From: Microbacterium sp.
Lineage (GTDB): Bacteria; Actinomycetota; Actinomycetes; Actinomycetales; Microbacteriaceae
NCBI GenBank assembly: GCA_003476465.1
Contig: DMUE01000210.1
Location: forward strand, 1,281-6,789
Length of the DNA: 5,509 bases
Direction of reading: 5' to 3'
Shown here: piece by piece, positions 4,164 through 5,509 of the stretch
Layout: each line of letters starts with the position of its first letter
Numbering within the stretch: position 1 is the stretch's first letter
Position numbers and translations under genes: made by a program
Notes under the pieces: model-generated
Databases searched by the model: none
The model's input: only the letters and a program-made list of their open reading frames with translations
What the model was told of the DNA's origin: nothing

Positions 4164-5509
4164 ATGACTACCGCAACGACCGCCACGGCTCCCAAGCAGG
4201 TCGCGATCAACGACATCGGATCTGCTGAAGACTTCCTGGCCGCGGTCGAGAAGACCCTCAAGTTCTTCAACGACGGAGACCTCATCGAAGGCACCGTCGT
4301 CAAGATCGACCGCGACGAGGTCCTCCTCGACGTCGGGTACAAGACCGAGGGCGTCATCCCCTCGCGCGAACTTTCCATCAAGCACGACGTCGATCCCAAT
4401 GAGGTCGTCCAGCTGGGCGACGCTGTCGAGGCCCTCGTTCTCCAGAAAGAGGACAAAGAGGGACGCCTCATCCTGTCCAAGAAGCGCGCTCAGTACGAGC
4501 GTGCCTGGGGCGATGTGGAGAAGATCAAGGAGAACGACGGTGTCGTCACCGGTCAGGTGATCGAGGTCGTCAAGGGCGGTCTGATCGTCGACATCGGACT
4601 GCGCGGCTTCCTGCCCGCCTCGCTCATCGACCTGCGTCGCGTGCGCGACCTCACGCCGTTCCTCGGCCAGGAGATCGAAGCGAAGATTCTCGAGCTCGAC
4701 AAGAACCGCAACAACGTCGTCCTGAGCCGCCGCGCGCTGCTCGAGCAGACGCAGTCGGAGTCGCGTACGAACTTCCTCAACGCCCTCCACAAGGGCCAGG
4801 TCCGCAAGGGCGTCGTCTCGTCGATCGTCAACTTCGGTGCGTTCGTCGACCTCGGTGGCGTGGACGGGCTCGTGCACGTTTCTGAGCTGTCGTGGAAGCA
4901 CATCGAGCACGCCAGCGAAGTCGTCGAGGTCGGCCAGGAGGTCACCGTCGAGATCCTCGAGGTCGACCTCGACCGCGAGCGTGTTTCGCTGTCGCTCAAG
5001 GCGACGCAGGAGGACCCATGGCAGGTCTTCGCCCGGACGCACGCCATCGGTCAGGTCGCGCCGGGTAAGGTCACCAAGCTCGTTCCGTTCGGCGCGTTCG
5101 TTCGCGTCGCGGATGGCATCGAGGGCCTCGTGCACATCTCCGAGCTGTCGGGCAAGCACGTCGAGCTCGCCGAGCAGGTCGTCTCCGTCGGCGAAGAGGT
5201 TTTCGTCAAGGTCATCGACATCGACCTCGAGCGTCGTCGCATCTCGCTGTCGCTCAAGCAGGCGAACGACTCGATCGACCCGTTCGGCACCGAGTTCGAC
5301 CCCGCCCTCTACGGCATGGCGACCGAGTACGACGAGAACGGCGAGTACAAGTACCCCGAGGGCTTCGACGTCGAGACCCAGGCATGGAAGGAAGGCTTCG
5401 ATGCCGAGCGCGAGAAGTGGGAGCAGGAGTACGCCGCTGCCCAGGCTCGCTGGGAACAGCACAAGGCTCTCGTGGCCAAGGCCGCCGAGGCCGAGGCTGC
5501 AGCGCCGGA
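4164..5509 (+). CDS. rpsA: 30S ribosomal protein S1, 3'-truncated
   Basis: 448 codons run to the right edge without a stop. The start MTTATTATAPKQVAINDIGS leads into SAEDFLAAVEKTLKFFNDGD, diagnostic of actinobacterial S1. Four S1 (OB-fold) domains follow: about 37-107 (DGDLIEGTVVKIDRDEVLLD), 125-193 (DGVVTGQVIEVVKGGLIVDI), 211-281 (with NFGAFVDL) and 296-366 (with PFGAFVRV). Domains 3 and 4 carry the RNA-binding FGAFV and GLVHxSELS motifs; domains 1 and 2 lack the aromatic FGAF signature, as expected for the ribosome-docking end. The C-terminal tail from 370 is acidic and rich in Trp, Tyr and Ala, and is cut at the window edge. S1 helps mRNAs bind the 30S subunit. E. coli S1 has six domains; four is normal for actinobacteria. 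ATG 4164 has AAGGA 11 bases upstream, slightly far. Promoters and a structured leader precede it. Confidence 0.98.
   Translation, partial: MTTATTATAPKQVAINDIGSAEDFLAAVEKTLKFFNDGDLIEGTVVKIDRDEVLLDVGYKTEGVIPSRELSIKHDVDPNEVVQLGDAVEALVLQKEDKEGRLILSKKRAQYERAWGDVEKIKENDGVVTGQVIEVVKGGLIVDIGLRGFLPASLIDLRRVRDLTPFLGQEIEAKILELDKNRNNVVLSRRALLEQTQSESRTNFLNALHKGQVRKGVVSSIVNFGAFVDLGGVDGLVHVSELSWKHIEHASEVVEVGQEVTVEILEVDLDRERVSLSLKATQEDPWQVFARTHAIGQVAPGKVTKLVPFGAFVRVADGIEGLVHISELSGKHVELAEQVVSVGEEVFVKVIDIDLERRRISLSLKQANDSIDPFGTEFDPALYGMATEYDENGEYKYPEGFDVETQAWKEGFDAEREKWEQEYAAAQARWEQHKALVAKAAEAEAAAP

Noticed and set aside
4025..4228. Plus-strand open frame starting MSLLCRF in the rpsA leader, considered as a leader peptide
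   Set aside because: It has no ribosome-binding site, runs out of frame into rpsA, and its ATG would precede the transcript start of the nearest promoter. Its composition is that of a chance frame.
3981..5462. A 493-codon open frame on the minus strand opposite rpsA
   Set aside because: The plus strand encodes unmistakable ribosomal protein S1. The antisense frame is open because of rpsA codon bias (GAC/GAG/CTC/GTC), and its product is a low-complexity L/V/D/E string.

Overview
This 5.5 kb stretch comes from a high-GC Gram-positive chromosome. The best guess is Microbacterium or a close relative in Microbacteriaceae. The reasons are the strong G/C bias at third codon positions, GTG/TTG starts, TAnnnT-type -10 boxes without good -35 boxes, and a four-domain ribosomal protein S1 whose N-terminus reads like actinobacterial RpsA. 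The genus is inferred from memory of such proteins, not from a search. All six genes lie on the + strand and fill almost the whole window. No RNA gene, CRISPR array, insertion sequence or prophage gene is visible.

Layout. (1) 2-955: 3' part of a flavin-containing monooxygenase-like NAD(P)/FAD oxidoreductase, cut by the left edge. (2) 1030-1674: a small NmrA/SDR-type NAD(P)-binding protein with a GxxGxxA nucleotide motif and YxxxK. (3) 1693-2076: a TraR/DksA-family four-cysteine zinc-finger protein, possibly translated from a leaderless mRNA. (4) 2162-3211: a 349-residue protein I do not recognise, with two helical parts joined by an acidic, probably disordered linker and a leader that can fold into two hairpins. 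(5) 3276-3953: a six-helix membrane protein of the GAP/SfLAP (LysE-like) family. (6) 4164 to the right edge: rpsA, ribosomal protein S1, complete through all four S1 domains and truncated in its C-terminal tail.

Each gene after the first is preceded by a plausible -10 hexamer in a short gap (18 to 210 bp). The segment therefore looks like a row of separately promoted genes, not one operon. Genes 1 and 2 are both redox/nucleotide-binding proteins. Genes 3 and 6 belong to the transcription/translation machinery. No shared pathway is evident.

The most interesting non-coding signals are two perfect dyads lying back to back at the rpsA promoter (3998-4025), a 135-nt hairpin-rich rpsA leader, and the structured leader of the unknown gene, which buries its ribosome-binding site. 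I see no convincing new multi-gene system. The novelty candidates are the unknown two-part protein and these cis-regulatory structures.
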